From Streptomyces xanthophaeus (GTDB lineage Bacteria; Actinomycetota; Actinomycetes; Streptomycetales; Streptomycetaceae), in the NCBI RefSeq assembly GCF_000725805.1, contig NZ_JOFT01000043.1:1-50458 (forward strand): 50,458 nt of DNA, read 5' to 3'. Positions within the stretch are counted from its first letter, which is position 1; each line of letters opens with the position of its first letter. Positions 7,247 through 15,364 of this stretch are shown in pieces. The notes below the pieces were generated by a model that was not told where the DNA came from, did no database searches, and saw only the letters and a program-made list of their open reading frames with translations. Made by a program: the position numbers and the translations under genes.

Positions 7247-8644
7247 ATGAAGCCCGGCCTGCCGACCGCGATGGAACGGCCCCACTTCATCGGCATCGGC
7301 GGAGCCGGCATGTCCGGCATCGCGAAGATCCTCGCCCAGCGCGGCGCGCAGGTGGCCGGCAGCGACAGCCGTGGTGACTCCGAGACCGCCGAGGCGCTGC
7401 GCGCCCACGGCGCAACGGTCCACGGCGGGCACGCCGCCGGCAACCTCGCCCCCGACACCACCTGCGTGGTCGTCTCCAGCGCCATCCGCGCGGACAACCC
7501 CGAGCTGGCCCGCGCGGCCGAGCTCGGCATCCCCGTCGTGCACCGCTCGGACGCCCTCGCCCGCCTGATGGACGGCCTGCGCCCCATCGCGGTCGCCGGT
7601 ACGCACGGCAAGACCACCACCACCTCGATGCTGGCGGTCTCCCTCTCGGCGCTGGGCCTGGACCCCTCGTACGCCATCGGCGGTGACCTGGACGCCCCCG
7701 GCTCCAACGCCCACCACGGCGCGGGCGACATCTTCGTGGCCGAGGCGGACGAGAGCGACCGCACCTTCCACAAGTACGCTCCGCAGGTCGCGATCATCCT
7801 CAACGCGGAGCTCGACCACCACGCGAACTACGCGTCCATCGAGGAGATCTACGAGTCCTTCGAGACCTTCGTCTCCAAGGTGGTCCCCGGCGGCACCCTC
7901 GTCGTCGCCCACGGCCAGGCGGGCGCGGCCGAGATCGCCGCCCGGGTCAGCGGCAACCCCGACCTCCAGATCGTCACGTACGGCGAGGAGGACACCGCCG
8001 ACGTCCAGATCGTCAAGATCGTCCCGCGCGGTCTGACCAGCGAGGTCACCGTCGTCATCGGCGGCCGGATGCTCACCTTCACCGTCTCCGTGCCCGGCCG
8101 CCACTACGCGCACAACGCCGTGGCCGCCCTCGCCGCCGGTGTCGCCCTCGGCATCCCGGCGCACAACCTGGCCTCCGCCCTCGGCAAGTACACCGGCGTC
8201 AAGCGCCGCCTCCAGCTCAAGGGCGAGGCGGCCGGAGTCCAGGTCATCGACTCCTACGCGCACCACCCCACCGAGATGACCGCCGACCTGGAGGCCATCC
8301 GCGGCGCCGCCGGGGACGCCCGCATCCTGGTCGTCTTCCAGCCGCACCTCTTCTCCCGCACCCAGGAGCTGGGCAAGGAGATGGGCCAGGCCCTGGCGCT
8401 CGCCGACGCCTCCGTGGTCCTGGACATCTACCCGGCCCGCGAGGACCCGATCCCCGGGATCACCAGCGAGCTGATCATCGAGGCCGCGCGGGCGGCCGGC
8501 GCTGACGTCACCGCCGAGCACTCCAAGGCGGCCGTCGCCGACGTCATCGCGGGAATGGCCAAGCCCGGTGATCTCGTTCTCACCATGGGCGCGGGAGACG
8601 TCACGGACCTCGGTCCGGCGATCCTGGCCCGTCTGGCGAACTGA
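7247..8644 (+). CDS. murC: UDP-N-acetylmuramate--L-alanine ligase
   Basis: A 465-residue Mur ligase that adds L-alanine to UDP-MurNAc using ATP in the cytoplasmic stage of peptidoglycan synthesis. The three Mur domains are clear: N-terminal Rossmann-like UDP-binding domain starting HFIGIGGAGMSGIA (about 13-26), central ATPase with P-loop AGTHGKTTTTSM (about 120-131), and the C-terminal domain with SYAHHPTE. Length is normal. ATG 7247 has GGAGCG seven bases upstream. It stands apart from any mur/fts cluster in this window, with msrB 15 bp downstream and probably co-transcribed. Confidence 0.97.
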   Translation: MKPGLPTAMERPHFIGIGGAGMSGIAKILAQRGAQVAGSDSRGDSETAEALRAHGATVHGGHAAGNLAPDTTCVVVSSAIRADNPELARAAELGIPVVHRSDALARLMDGLRPIAVAGTHGKTTTTSMLAVSLSALGLDPSYAIGGDLDAPGSNAHHGAGDIFVAEADESDRTFHKYAPQVAIILNAELDHHANYASIEEIYESFETFVSKVVPGGTLVVAHGQAGAAEIAARVSGNPDLQIVTYGEEDTADVQIVKIVPRGLTSEVTVVIGGRMLTFTVSVPGRHYAHNAVAALAAGVALGIPAHNLASALGKYTGVKRRLQLKGEAAGVQVIDSYAHHPTEMTADLEAIRGAAGDARILVVFQPHLFSRTQELGKEMGQALALADASVVLDIYPAREDPIPGITSELIIEAARAAGADVTAEHSKAAVADVIAGMAKPGDLVLTMGAGDVTDLGPAILARLAN

Positions 8645-8659
8645 GGGAGCGGGAGAGTC

Positions 8660-9067
8660 ATGTCGTACGAGGTCCAGAAGACGGACGAGCAGTGGCAGGC
8701 GGAGCTGACCCCGTCCGAGTACCAGGTGCTGCGCCTCGCGGGCACCGAACCTGCCTTCCGGGGCGAGTACACGGACACCAAGACGGAGGGCGTCTACTCC
8801 TGCCGGGCCTGCGGGTCCGAGCTGTTCCGCTCGTCGGAGAAGTTCGAGTCGCACTGCGGCTGGCCGTCCTTCTTCGACCCGAAGGACACCGAGGCCGTCG
8901 AGCTGATCGCCGACACCTCGCACGGCATGGTCCGCACCGAGGTCCGCTGCGCGAAGTGCGGCTCCCACCTGGGCCACGTCTTCGAGGGCGAGGGGTACCC
9001 CACGCCCACGGACCAGCGGTACTGCATCAACTCGATCTCGCTGCGGCTCAACCCCGCCGAGGGCTGA
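8660..9067 (+). CDS. msrB: Peptide-methionine (R)-S-oxide reductase
   Basis: A 135-residue MsrB. The structural zinc ligands are two CxxC pairs (C48/C51 and C97/C100), the catalytic Cys is C122 in RYCINS, and C66 in HCGWPSF is the probable resolving residue. The enzyme reduces methionine-R-sulfoxide in oxidised proteins through thioredoxin. ATG 8660 lies 15 nt after murC with a GGAG-type site, indicating co-transcription. Its stop codon sits inside an 18-bp perfect palindrome shared with the convergent gene. Confidence 0.96.
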   Translation: MSYEVQKTDEQWQAELTPSEYQVLRLAGTEPAFRGEYTDTKTEGVYSCRACGSELFRSSEKFESHCGWPSFFDPKDTEAVELIADTSHGMVRTEVRCAKCGSHLGHVFEGEGYPTPTDQRYCINSISLRLNPAEG

Positions 9068-9079
9068 GGGCCCTCAGCC
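9062..9079. terminator. 18-bp perfect palindrome holding both stop codons of a convergent pair
   Basis: GGCTGAGGG followed directly by its reverse complement CCCTCAGCC. The TGA of msrB (9065-9067) and the TGA of the convergent gene (9074-9076) are symmetry mates inside it. As RNA it could form a short hairpin on either strand, so it may be a minimal bidirectional terminator. Confidence 0.5.
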
Positions 9080-9586
9080 GATCCTCTTCCAGGACTGGCA
9101 CCCCTTGGTGTCGAAGGCCTTGTCGGCCGGGCCGACGGTGACGACGGCCGGGCCGTGGGCGATGCCGTTCGCGACGACCGCGGCCAGGTCGCCGGAGGTG
9201 TTGCTCAGCCGGGCCCAGTAGCACTCGGACAGGGCGCCGCGGTCCGCGGGCCCGGCGCTGCGGTAGGTGCCGGGCCGCAGGTCCTGCCCGACGAGGAAGG
9301 TGCCGTCCCCCGCGAACTGGTCGCGGGGGTCCCCGGACGAGGCCCGCTCCACGGGCGAGGCGGTCACCGCGGGCTGCCCCGACGTCTTCCCGTCCGGCTC
9401 GGGGCCCGCGGCGCCGATGCCGACCCCGAGCAGCAGCCCGACGACGGCCGCCGCGCCGTGCGTCAGCAGACCCTTCCACCGCCTGCGCCGCCGCGGCGGC
9501 GTCGTGGAAGGCTGCCCCCAGGGCGTGTTCCCGGCCGAGGGCAGCGGCCCCGAGGGCGGCCCTGCCGGAGGATCCCGTCGACTCAT
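9074..9586 (-). CDS. Membrane-anchored hypothetical protein
   Basis: A 170-residue protein with a Pro-rich cytoplasmic N-terminus (about 1-31), an Arg cluster RRRRR, one transmembrane helix at about residues 42-60 (HGAAAVVGLLLGVGIGAAG), then an extracytoplasmic domain. The outer part has GTFLVGQDLRPGTYRSAG and CYWARLSNTSG segments seen in many secreted actinobacterial proteins of unknown role; two cysteines (in ECYWA and GCQSWK) may form a disulfide. No enzyme motif is visible. The ATG start has no good ribosome site and may be leaderless. Confidence 0.7.
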   Translation of the reverse strand: MSRRDPPAGPPSGPLPSAGNTPWGQPSTTPPRRRRRWKGLLTHGAAAVVGLLLGVGIGAAGPEPDGKTSGQPAVTASPVERASSGDPRDQFAGDGTFLVGQDLRPGTYRSAGPADRGALSECYWARLSNTSGDLAAVVANGIAHGPAVVTVGPADKAFDTKGCQSWKRIG

Positions 9587-9670
9587 AGGTCGAGCGTGCG
9601 CCCGGCCCCCGCGCCCTGCCACCCGGACCCGGCGGAAAATCCGCCGCCCCCCGGAGCGCGGCCCGGCATC

Positions 9671-10033
9671 ATGAACCGCATGACGAAGCCGGACCCCGAA
9701 TGGATCACGATCGCCGCCTACGAGAACCTGCCGGGCCGCCTCACGCCCCCGGCGGCCGTACGCGCTTGACTGCGTGAGCGCGGCATCGACTGGATGCCGT
9801 TCGGCGAGGACTCGATCCAGTTCCAGCACGCCTGCGGCATCGGCGCCGACGGCCGCTGGCACGGCTGGTTCTGCGTCCAGGTCCGCGCCGCAGCCCTGAG
9901 GAGGCTCGGGCTGCACCCCGGCCAGCCCACCGCCGAGGTCGACGGCCCGTCCCCGCCGCGCTGGTGGCACGCCGAAGCGGAACGCACCGCGACGAGCCGC
10001 CGCTCCGCGCCCGGCCGCGCGGACACCCCCTGA
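9671..10033 (+). pseudogene. Small hypothetical gene interrupted by an in-frame TGA
   Basis: Two open segments in the same frame are separated only by a TGA at 9767-9769. The first (ATG 9671 or 9680) encodes a sequence ending AAYENLPGRLTPPAAVRA. The second resumes at once with LRERGIDWMPFGEDS and runs to a TGA at 10031-10033. The downstream part is Trp/Arg-rich (DGRWHGWFCVQVR, PRWWHAEAER) with good coding bias. Changing one base (TGG or CGA to TGA) would restore about 120 codons, so this looks like a recent nonsense mutation or a sequencing error. No family recognised. The downstream half might be translated alone from ATG 9794. Confidence 0.55.
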
Positions 10034-10064
10034 GGACCGTGCCCCCTGAGGACCGTGCGCCGCT

Positions 10065-11003
10065 TCACGGCCGCCCTCCTCGGCCCGCGCGCCCGGCCAC
10101 CGAGGCCAGGTAGTCCTCCAGGGTGCGGGCCGGGGCCCAGCCCTGGGCGCGGGCCCTGGCGGTGTCCAGCACCACCGGGTGCGCCAGCTGGTCCACCGCG
10201 TAGCGGCTGAGGGCAGGTTCGGTACCCGTGAGGCGGGCCAGGGCCTGAGCCGTGAGGGCGGCCGCGGCGGCCAGCGGCAGGGGCAGGTGGCGGACGCGGG
10301 CCCGGACCCCGTGGGCGCGCAGCACCTGCCCGACGGCCTCGTCGCGGCCGTACGGCTCGGCGTCCGCCACGTTGTACGCCCCCGGCGCCCAGCCGGCCGC
10401 CGCGAGGCAGGCGTCGGCGAGGTTCTCCACCGCCGTGAGGCTGAGCCGGACGTCCGGCCCCGGCAGCGCCAGCATCCCGGCCCGGACCCGGGACAGCAGC
10501 CGGGGCAGGAGCTGGGTGTCGCCCGGCCCGTAGACCGCGCGCGGCCGCAGCACCACCGCGCCCGCGGCCAGGGCCAGGGCCTCGCCCCCGGCCTTGGTCC
10601 GCCCGTAGGCGTTGAGGTGGCCGGCCCGCGGGTGGTCCTCGTCCACCAGGCTCCGGTCGAGCCGCGGATCGTAGACGCTCGCGCTGCTCACCCAGACCAC
10701 CGGCCGCCCGGCCGCCGCCGCGAGCAGCCGCCGGGTGCCGTCCACGTTGACCGCGTGCATCTGCGCCCCGGCCCGCGAGCCGGGTGCCGGGTCGCCCACC
10801 GCGGCCGCGCAGTGCACGACGAGGTCCACCCCCGTCAGGTCCGGCGAGCCGTGCGCCGCGTCCCAGGGGCGGTGTTCCCCCACCGGACCCGGCCTGCGGC
10901 CCACGCACACCACGCGGGCCCCCCGCGCGGCGGCCAGGGAGGCCACGTGGCCGCCGCAGAAGCCGCTGGCCCCCGTGACCGCGATGCGGACCCCGGCGCT
11001 CAT
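10065..11003 (-). CDS. NAD(P)-dependent epimerase/dehydratase, 3-beta-HSD type (OleD-like)
   Basis: A 312-residue extended short-chain dehydrogenase. The Rossmann motif TGASGFCGGHV is at 10-20, a Ser triad region at WVSSASVY (104-111) and YxxxK at Y133/K137 (YGRTK). The size and 3-beta-hydroxysteroid-dehydrogenase style resemble OleD, which reduces the beta-keto product of OleA to a beta-hydroxy acid. It is the last gene of the five-gene operon; its ATG overlaps the P450 stop as ATGA. Family membership is firm; the OleD-like role is inferred from the neighbouring OleA-like and OleC-like genes. Confidence 0.8.
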   Translation of the reverse strand: MSAGVRIAVTGASGFCGGHVASLAAARGARVVCVGRRPGPVGEHRPWDAAHGSPDLTGVDLVVHCAAAVGDPAPGSRAGAQMHAVNVDGTRRLLAAAAGRPVVWVSSASVYDPRLDRSLVDEDHPRAGHLNAYGRTKAGGEALALAAGAVVLRPRAVYGPGDTQLLPRLLSRVRAGMLALPGPDVRLSLTAVENLADACLAAAGWAPGAYNVADAEPYGRDEAVGQVLRAHGVRARVRHLPLPLAAAAALTAQALARLTGTEPALSRYAVDQLAHPVVLDTARARAQGWAPARTLEDYLASVAGRAGRGGRP

Positions 11004-12124
11004 GCCGCCGCCCGCACCGTCAGCGAACGCCAGCCGGGCAGGGCGGCCCCCCGGTCCACCCGGGCCCCCGTCACCACCGGCCGGTACGGGGCGAGGGCCG
11101 CCAGGACGTCGGCCAGCTGTACGCGGGCCAGCCGGGCCCCGGGACAGCTGTGCGGCCCCGTACCGAACACCAGGTGCGCCTGCTCCGCTCCGGCGGGCGC
11201 GCGGGCGTCCGGGTCCCGCAGGTGCGCCTCGGCAGCGTGCCGCGCCACCAGCAGCAGCCGGTCGCCGCCGCGCACCGGGCAGCCACCGACGCTCCCGTCC
11301 GCGGCGGCCACCCGGGGCAGCACCGGCGAGGCCGCGGTGACCCGCAGCAACTCCTCGGCCAGCAGCGGCCGCAGCGCCCCGTCGGCGGCCTGGTCCCACA
11401 GGTCCGCGTCGGCGCACCAGGCGACGGCCCGGGGCAGCGCGGCGACCGTCGTGTTCACGGCGGCCACCGCCACCATCGCGGACAGCGCGTCGGCGTCCTG
11501 CGCACCGCCGTCCCCGTCCGGGCCGCCGAGCAGCCGCCGCAGCCGGTCCGCGGCGCGGGCGGCGGCCGCCTCGGCGCGCGGGCGGCGCGGGCCGGGCAGA
11601 TGACTGCGTACGGAGGCGGCCGCGGCCTCGGCGGCCGCCTCCGCGACGGCCCGCGGATCGGCGGGCCGGTCCAGCAGCGCGCACACCACCGACCCGGCGA
11701 GGGTGCGGGCGAGCTCCACCAGGTCCACCTCGGCTCCCCGGTCCAGCGGCGCGAGGCCGCGTACCAGCAACGGCTGCCACACCGCGCGGAGTTCCTCCAC
11801 CCCGGCCGCGCCGAGCCCGCCGGCGAGGGTGCGCCGGTCCGCCCGGTGCCCGGCTCCTTCCTGGTCGAACAGCACCCCGGCCGGTCCCGACAGCGCGGCG
11901 CGCGCGGCGCCGCCCGTCGTGCCGGCCGCCGTACGGTCCAGCGGCAGCCGGGTCAGTGCCTCGCGGTAGGCCTCCGCCCCGTGCACCAGCACGGTCCGGC
12001 CCACCCTGCGTACGGGCCGCCCGCGCGTCGCGGCCAGCAGGGCGAACAGCAGCGGATGGCTGCGCAGGTAGACCCGGCGGTCCCGGCGGCGGGCCCGGTC
12101 CTGCCCGGTGGCGGCGGCGGTCAC
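11000..12124 (-). CDS. Cytochrome P450 of the Ole-like operon
   Basis: A 374-residue, rather short P450. The haem loop FGTGPHSCPG carries the ligand Cys at 327, the K-helix ExxR is E258/R261, and the C-helix HRADR is at 93-97. The I-helix reads AAVNTT (221-226): the usual acidic residue before the Thr pair is Asn224, which may alter oxygen activation. It probably oxidises the operon's lipid product; substrate unknown. The GTG start overlaps the stop of the adenylate-forming enzyme gene (GTGA) and its stop overlaps the reductase start, so it is translationally coupled on both sides. Confidence 0.88.
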   Translation of the reverse strand: MTAAATGQDRARRRDRRVYLRSHPLLFALLAATRGRPVRRVGRTVLVHGAEAYREALTRLPLDRTAAGTTGGAARAALSGPAGVLFDQEGAGHRADRRTLAGGLGAAGVEELRAVWQPLLVRGLAPLDRGAEVDLVELARTLAGSVVCALLDRPADPRAVAEAAAEAAAASVRSHLPGPRRPRAEAAAARAADRLRRLLGGPDGDGGAQDADALSAMVAVAAVNTTVAALPRAVAWCADADLWDQAADGALRPLLAEELLRVTAASPVLPRVAAADGSVGGCPVRGGDRLLLVARHAAEAHLRDPDARAPAGAEQAHLVFGTGPHSCPGARLARVQLADVLAALAPYRPVVTGARVDRGAALPGWRSLTVRAAA

Positions 12125-13602
12125 GGGGTGCCCCCCGGGGCCAGGCGCCGCGCGGCGAGGGCGGCCGTCGCCGCCCGGTCCGGTTTGCGGGAGCGCCCCG
12201 ACAGCGGGATGTCCGCGAACAGCAGTGCGTCGGGACGGGCGGTGCCCATCCTCCGGACGGGCTCCGACAGGGCGGCGCGCAGGGCGCCCTCGGCCTGGCC
12301 GCGGCGCGGCTGCACCACGGCCACCAGCCGTTCGTCGCCCCCGCCCGCCGGGACCCCGACGAGCAGGGCCAGTTCCACGCCCGGTACGTGCAGGGCGGGT
12401 TCGTACAGGCCCGGGTAGATGTTCTCGGCCCGGCGCAGCACCATGTCCTTGCACCGGCCCTCCAGGACGATCCGGCCCGCCGGGTCCAGGCGCGCCCGGT
12501 CGCCCGTACGCACCCACGGGTCGGGGTCCTCCCCGAGGTAGCGGTCGCGGGCGGCGTCCCCGGCGAGCAGCAGCTGGCCGTCCGCGTCGGGCTTGGCGAG
12601 GACGCCCGGCAGCGGGGCTCCGACCAGGTCGCCGGGGCCCTCGAAGGCGGCCTTCTCGCGGGCCTCGACGGCGGCGGCGGGGAACAGTTCGGTGAGCGCG
12701 TACACCCCCCACGCCTGGTCGGCGCCCGCGCTCCGGACCCGTTCCAGCAGGGCGGCGCCGGCCGGGGCGGAGCCCGTCCACACGCGCCCGTGGAAGCGGG
12801 CGCCCGCGCCGAGGGCGTCCCGTAGCTGCGGCGGGGTCAGGTACGTGTCCTGCGGGCGCAGCCGGTGCAGCTGCCGGGCCAGCAGCCGGGGGCTGCGGGC
12901 CGGGAGGGCGACGGGGGCGCCGCCGGTGAGGGCGGGGACGAGCACGAAGAAGGTGCCGCCGAGGACCGGGCGGTCCGGCCGCGCGTCGAACAGGGCGGCG
13001 ACGGTGCCCATCCCGGCGGCCAGGCTCGCCCGGGTGTGCACCACGGCGCGCGGCCGGGAGGTGGTCCCGGAGGTGAAGACGATCACGGCGTCCCCGTCGT
13101 GGTCCCCGTGCACGGGGACCCCCGCCCGGGGCGCCGTCAGGTCCAGGGCGGGCGCGCAGCCCGGCAGCCGGGGCCCGACCGTGGCCACCGGTCCCAGCTC
13201 CGCGAGGTCGGGCAGCGCGAGCCGGGCCCGCCGGGCCAGCGGCCGGGCCCAGCCCGCCACCGCCTGCGCGGCCGCGTCGGCCAGCACCAGCGCGGGCCGG
13301 GCCAGGGCGAGGCGGGCGCGCAGGACGTCGGGCCCCGCGCCCGGGTCGAGCACGGCCCCGCGCAGCCCGAGCCGCCACAGGGCGAGCAGCAGGGCCAGCG
13401 CCCGGGGGCCGGGGCGTACGGCGACGCCTACGGTGTCCCCGGCGCGCAGCCCGCGTGCGTGCAGGGCGGCGGCGAACGCGTCGGCGAGGTCGGTGAGTTC
13501 GCCGCGCGTGGCGCGTAGGCGGGGGGCGCCGCTGCGGGCGGCGGTGAGGACGGCGGGCTGCTCGGGGCGGCTGCGCAGCGCGTGGTCGAGACGGTCGAGC
13601 AT
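12121..13602 (-). CDS. Class I adenylate-forming enzyme (OleC-like ligase)
   Basis: A 493-residue ANL-superfamily enzyme. The phosphate-binding loop is FTSGTTSRPRAVVH (176-189, Arg instead of the usual Lys), the A5-like motif is VYALTE, the A7/A8 region includes DRARLDPAGRIVLEGRCKDMVLRRAENIYP, and the C-terminal catalytic Lys is at about 473 in GRSRKPDR. The KDMVLRRAENIYPG hinge resembles fatty acyl-AMP ligases and OleC beta-lactone synthetases. Possible reactions are activating a fatty acid or closing a beta-hydroxy acid to a beta-lactone; the companion ketosynthase and reductase make the second attractive. Start and stop both overlap neighbours (TGATG and GTGA). Confidence 0.82.
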   Translation of the reverse strand: MLDRLDHALRSRPEQPAVLTAARSGAPRLRATRGELTDLADAFAAALHARGLRAGDTVGVAVRPGPRALALLLALWRLGLRGAVLDPGAGPDVLRARLALARPALVLADAAAQAVAGWARPLARRARLALPDLAELGPVATVGPRLPGCAPALDLTAPRAGVPVHGDHDGDAVIVFTSGTTSRPRAVVHTRASLAAGMGTVAALFDARPDRPVLGGTFFVLVPALTGGAPVALPARSPRLLARQLHRLRPQDTYLTPPQLRDALGAGARFHGRVWTGSAPAGAALLERVRSAGADQAWGVYALTELFPAAAVEAREKAAFEGPGDLVGAPLPGVLAKPDADGQLLLAGDAARDRYLGEDPDPWVRTGDRARLDPAGRIVLEGRCKDMVLRRAENIYPGLYEPALHVPGVELALLVGVPAGGGDERLVAVVQPRRGQAEGALRAALSEPVRRMGTARPDALLFADIPLSGRSRKPDRAATAALAARRLAPGGTP

Positions 13603-14345
13603 CAGCGGGGGTCCGTTCCGTGGCGGCCGCTGCCCTGGTCCAGGTACCAGCGGGCGGTGCCCGCGATCCCGTAGGCCCGCAGGCGCCGCGTCGAGTTCTC
13701 CACGACCATCGCGCGGCAGTGCACGATCCGGTCGGTGTGGCGGCGTACGGCGTTGAGGAAGAGCCGGTCGGTGGGGGAGGGGCGCCGGGGCATGCCTCCG
13801 ACGGCCAGGTACAGCTCGGCGGTGATCGCCATGTTGTTCCCGGCGTGCATGCGGTACGGGGCCCGGTAGCCGTTGCGCCGGGCGTGCTGGGGCCGCAGCC
13901 GTCCGAAGAGCGCGGCGAGGGCGACGAGGGCGCCGAAGCCGGCCCGGCCGAGCGGGCCGTGCTCGTCGCGGCGGGCGGTGATCCGGCCGCAGACCAGCCC
14001 GGGGCGCCGGGTGAGGGCGCTGCGCGCGGCGCGGGTCCAGTCCGGCCGGGGCAGGCAGTCGGCGTCGGTGCGGGCCAGGAGGCCGGCGCCGCGCCCGATG
14101 GCATAGCGGAAGCCGGTGTCCACGGCGGATCCGACGCCCTTCTCGGGCTCCTCGATCACCTCCACGGGGAACGGGGCCTGCGCGGCGAACCGCCGGGCCA
14201 CCGCGCCCGTGCCGTCCCGGGAGGCGTTGTCGACGACCAGCAGGGTGAAGTCCCGGTCCCGCTGCGCGGCGAGGGCGCGCAGGGTGTCCGCGAGGCGGGC
14301 CTCCTCCTCGTGCGCGGGCACGACCACCCACATCCGCTCGCTCAT
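13602..14345 (-). CDS. Family 2 glycosyltransferase of the Ole-like operon
   Basis: A 247-residue GT-A fold enzyme. The N-terminus MWVVVPAHEEEARLADTL is the nucleotide-sugar binding start of GT2, VVDNASRDGTG is the D-containing strand, and ARTDADCLPRPDW gives the DxD metal site. There is no clear transmembrane helix, though the segment near residues 120-150 is hydrophobic. It presumably adds a sugar to the operon's product, an inference from position only. ATG 14345 overlaps the ketosynthase stop (ATGA), and its own stop overlaps the next ATG by one base. Confidence 0.85.
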   Translation of the reverse strand: MSERMWVVVPAHEEEARLADTLRALAAQRDRDFTLLVVDNASRDGTGAVARRFAAQAPFPVEVIEEPEKGVGSAVDTGFRYAIGRGAGLLARTDADCLPRPDWTRAARSALTRRPGLVCGRITARRDEHGPLGRAGFGALVALAALFGRLRPQHARRNGYRAPYRMHAGNNMAITAELYLAVGGMPRRPSPTDRLFLNAVRRHTDRIVHCRAMVVENSTRRLRAYGIAGTARWYLDQGSGRHGTDPR

Positions 14346-15364
14346 GACTTCTCCCAGACCATGGTCATGATGCTGATGCCGCCGCCGAGTCCGACGAACA
14401 GGACCCGTTCGCCCGGGGCCAGTTCCCCGTACACGCGGTCCAGCTGCACCCCGATGCTCGCGCTCGCGATGTTGCCGAGTTCGGGCACGGTCACCACGAG
14501 CTTCTCCTCGGGCACCCCGGTCAGCTCCGCGAACCGCTCCAGGTACGGCACGGTCACCTGGTGGACGAGCACCCTGGCGAAGCCGCCCCAGTCCAGGCCC
14601 GTGCGGTGCAGGGTCCGGTCGATGACGGCGGTGCCCACCTTCTCGAAGACGCCGCGCAGTTCGTGCCCGTCGCCGCGGAACCAGGTGTGCTCGTCCCCGC
14701 GCGGGTGCCGGGAACCGCCGCCCGGTATGCCGCCGACCTCCCAGTGCTCCGAGTGGGTCTCGGTGTCCACGTCGATGATCCCGCCGCGTCCCACTGCCTC
14801 CACGACGACGGCCGCCCCCGCGTCGCCGAAGGTGTAGCCCGCGAAGCCGCTCCGGAACTCGGCGAAGTCGGCCGGATCCTTGCGCACCGCCCGGCTCGGG
14901 GTCTCCCCGGTGACCACCAGGGCCCGGCGGGCGCGTCCGGCCAGGACCATGGAGCGGGCGAGGTCGATCCCGTTGACGAAGCTGTTGCAGGCGTTGGTGA
15001 CGTCCAGGGCGTGGGCCCGCGAACCCAGCTCCGCTTGCACGATGTGCGCGGTGGCGGGTTCGACCATGTCCCGGGAGGCCGAGGCGAAGACCAGCAGGTC
15101 GACGTCGAGCGGGCTCAGTCCGGCGGAGTCCAGGGCCCGGCGGGCCGCGCCCACGGCGAGCGTGGAGGCGTACACCCCCTCGGCCGCGACCCGGCGGGAG
15201 ACGATTCCGGTGGCCTGCTTCAGCAGCGTCGGCGGCAGGGTCAGGCCACTGGTGCGGGCCACCTCCTGCTGGAGGTCCGCGGAGGACAGGACCTGCTCGG
15301 GCAGCAGGCTGCCGACGGCGGTTATCCCGGCGCGCGCCGGCGGGTCACATGGCTGGAAAGGCAT
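14342..15364 (-). CDS. 3-oxoacyl-ACP synthase III-like thiolase (OleA-like)
   Basis: A 340-residue FabH/OleA-type condensing enzyme. The catalytic Cys is C126 in DVTNACNSF, the His is in VLVHQVT and the Asn in LGNIASAS; the C-terminal GLGGGISIM loop is typical. OleA joins two fatty acyl-CoAs head to head; FabH starts fatty acid synthesis. Linkage to an OleC-like ligase and OleD-like reductase, with no other fab genes near, favours the OleA reading. It is the first gene of the operon. ATG 15364 is taken; GTG 15370 is in frame. The upstream region has nested repeats suited to regulation. Confidence 0.82.
   Translation of the reverse strand: MPFQPCDPPARAGITAVGSLLPEQVLSSADLQQEVARTSGLTLPPTLLKQATGIVSRRVAAEGVYASTLAVGAARRALDSAGLSPLDVDLLVFASASRDMVEPATAHIVQAELGSRAHALDVTNACNSFVNGIDLARSMVLAGRARRALVVTGETPSRAVRKDPADFAEFRSGFAGYTFGDAGAAVVVEAVGRGGIIDVDTETHSEHWEVGGIPGGGSRHPRGDEHTWFRGDGHELRGVFEKVGTAVIDRTLHRTGLDWGGFARVLVHQVTVPYLERFAELTGVPEEKLVVTVPELGNIASASIGVQLDRVYGELAPGERVLFVGLGGGISIMTMVWEKS

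Noticed and set aside
9767..9769. TGA as a selenocysteine codon
   Set aside because: No redox motif surrounds it and no convincing hairpin follows. A Trp or Arg codon mutated to stop is simpler.
12593..13756. Long plus-strand frame opposite the adenylate-forming enzyme gene
   Set aside because: Low-complexity Arg/Ala/Gly product and no ribosome site. The minus-strand gene has intact ANL motifs.
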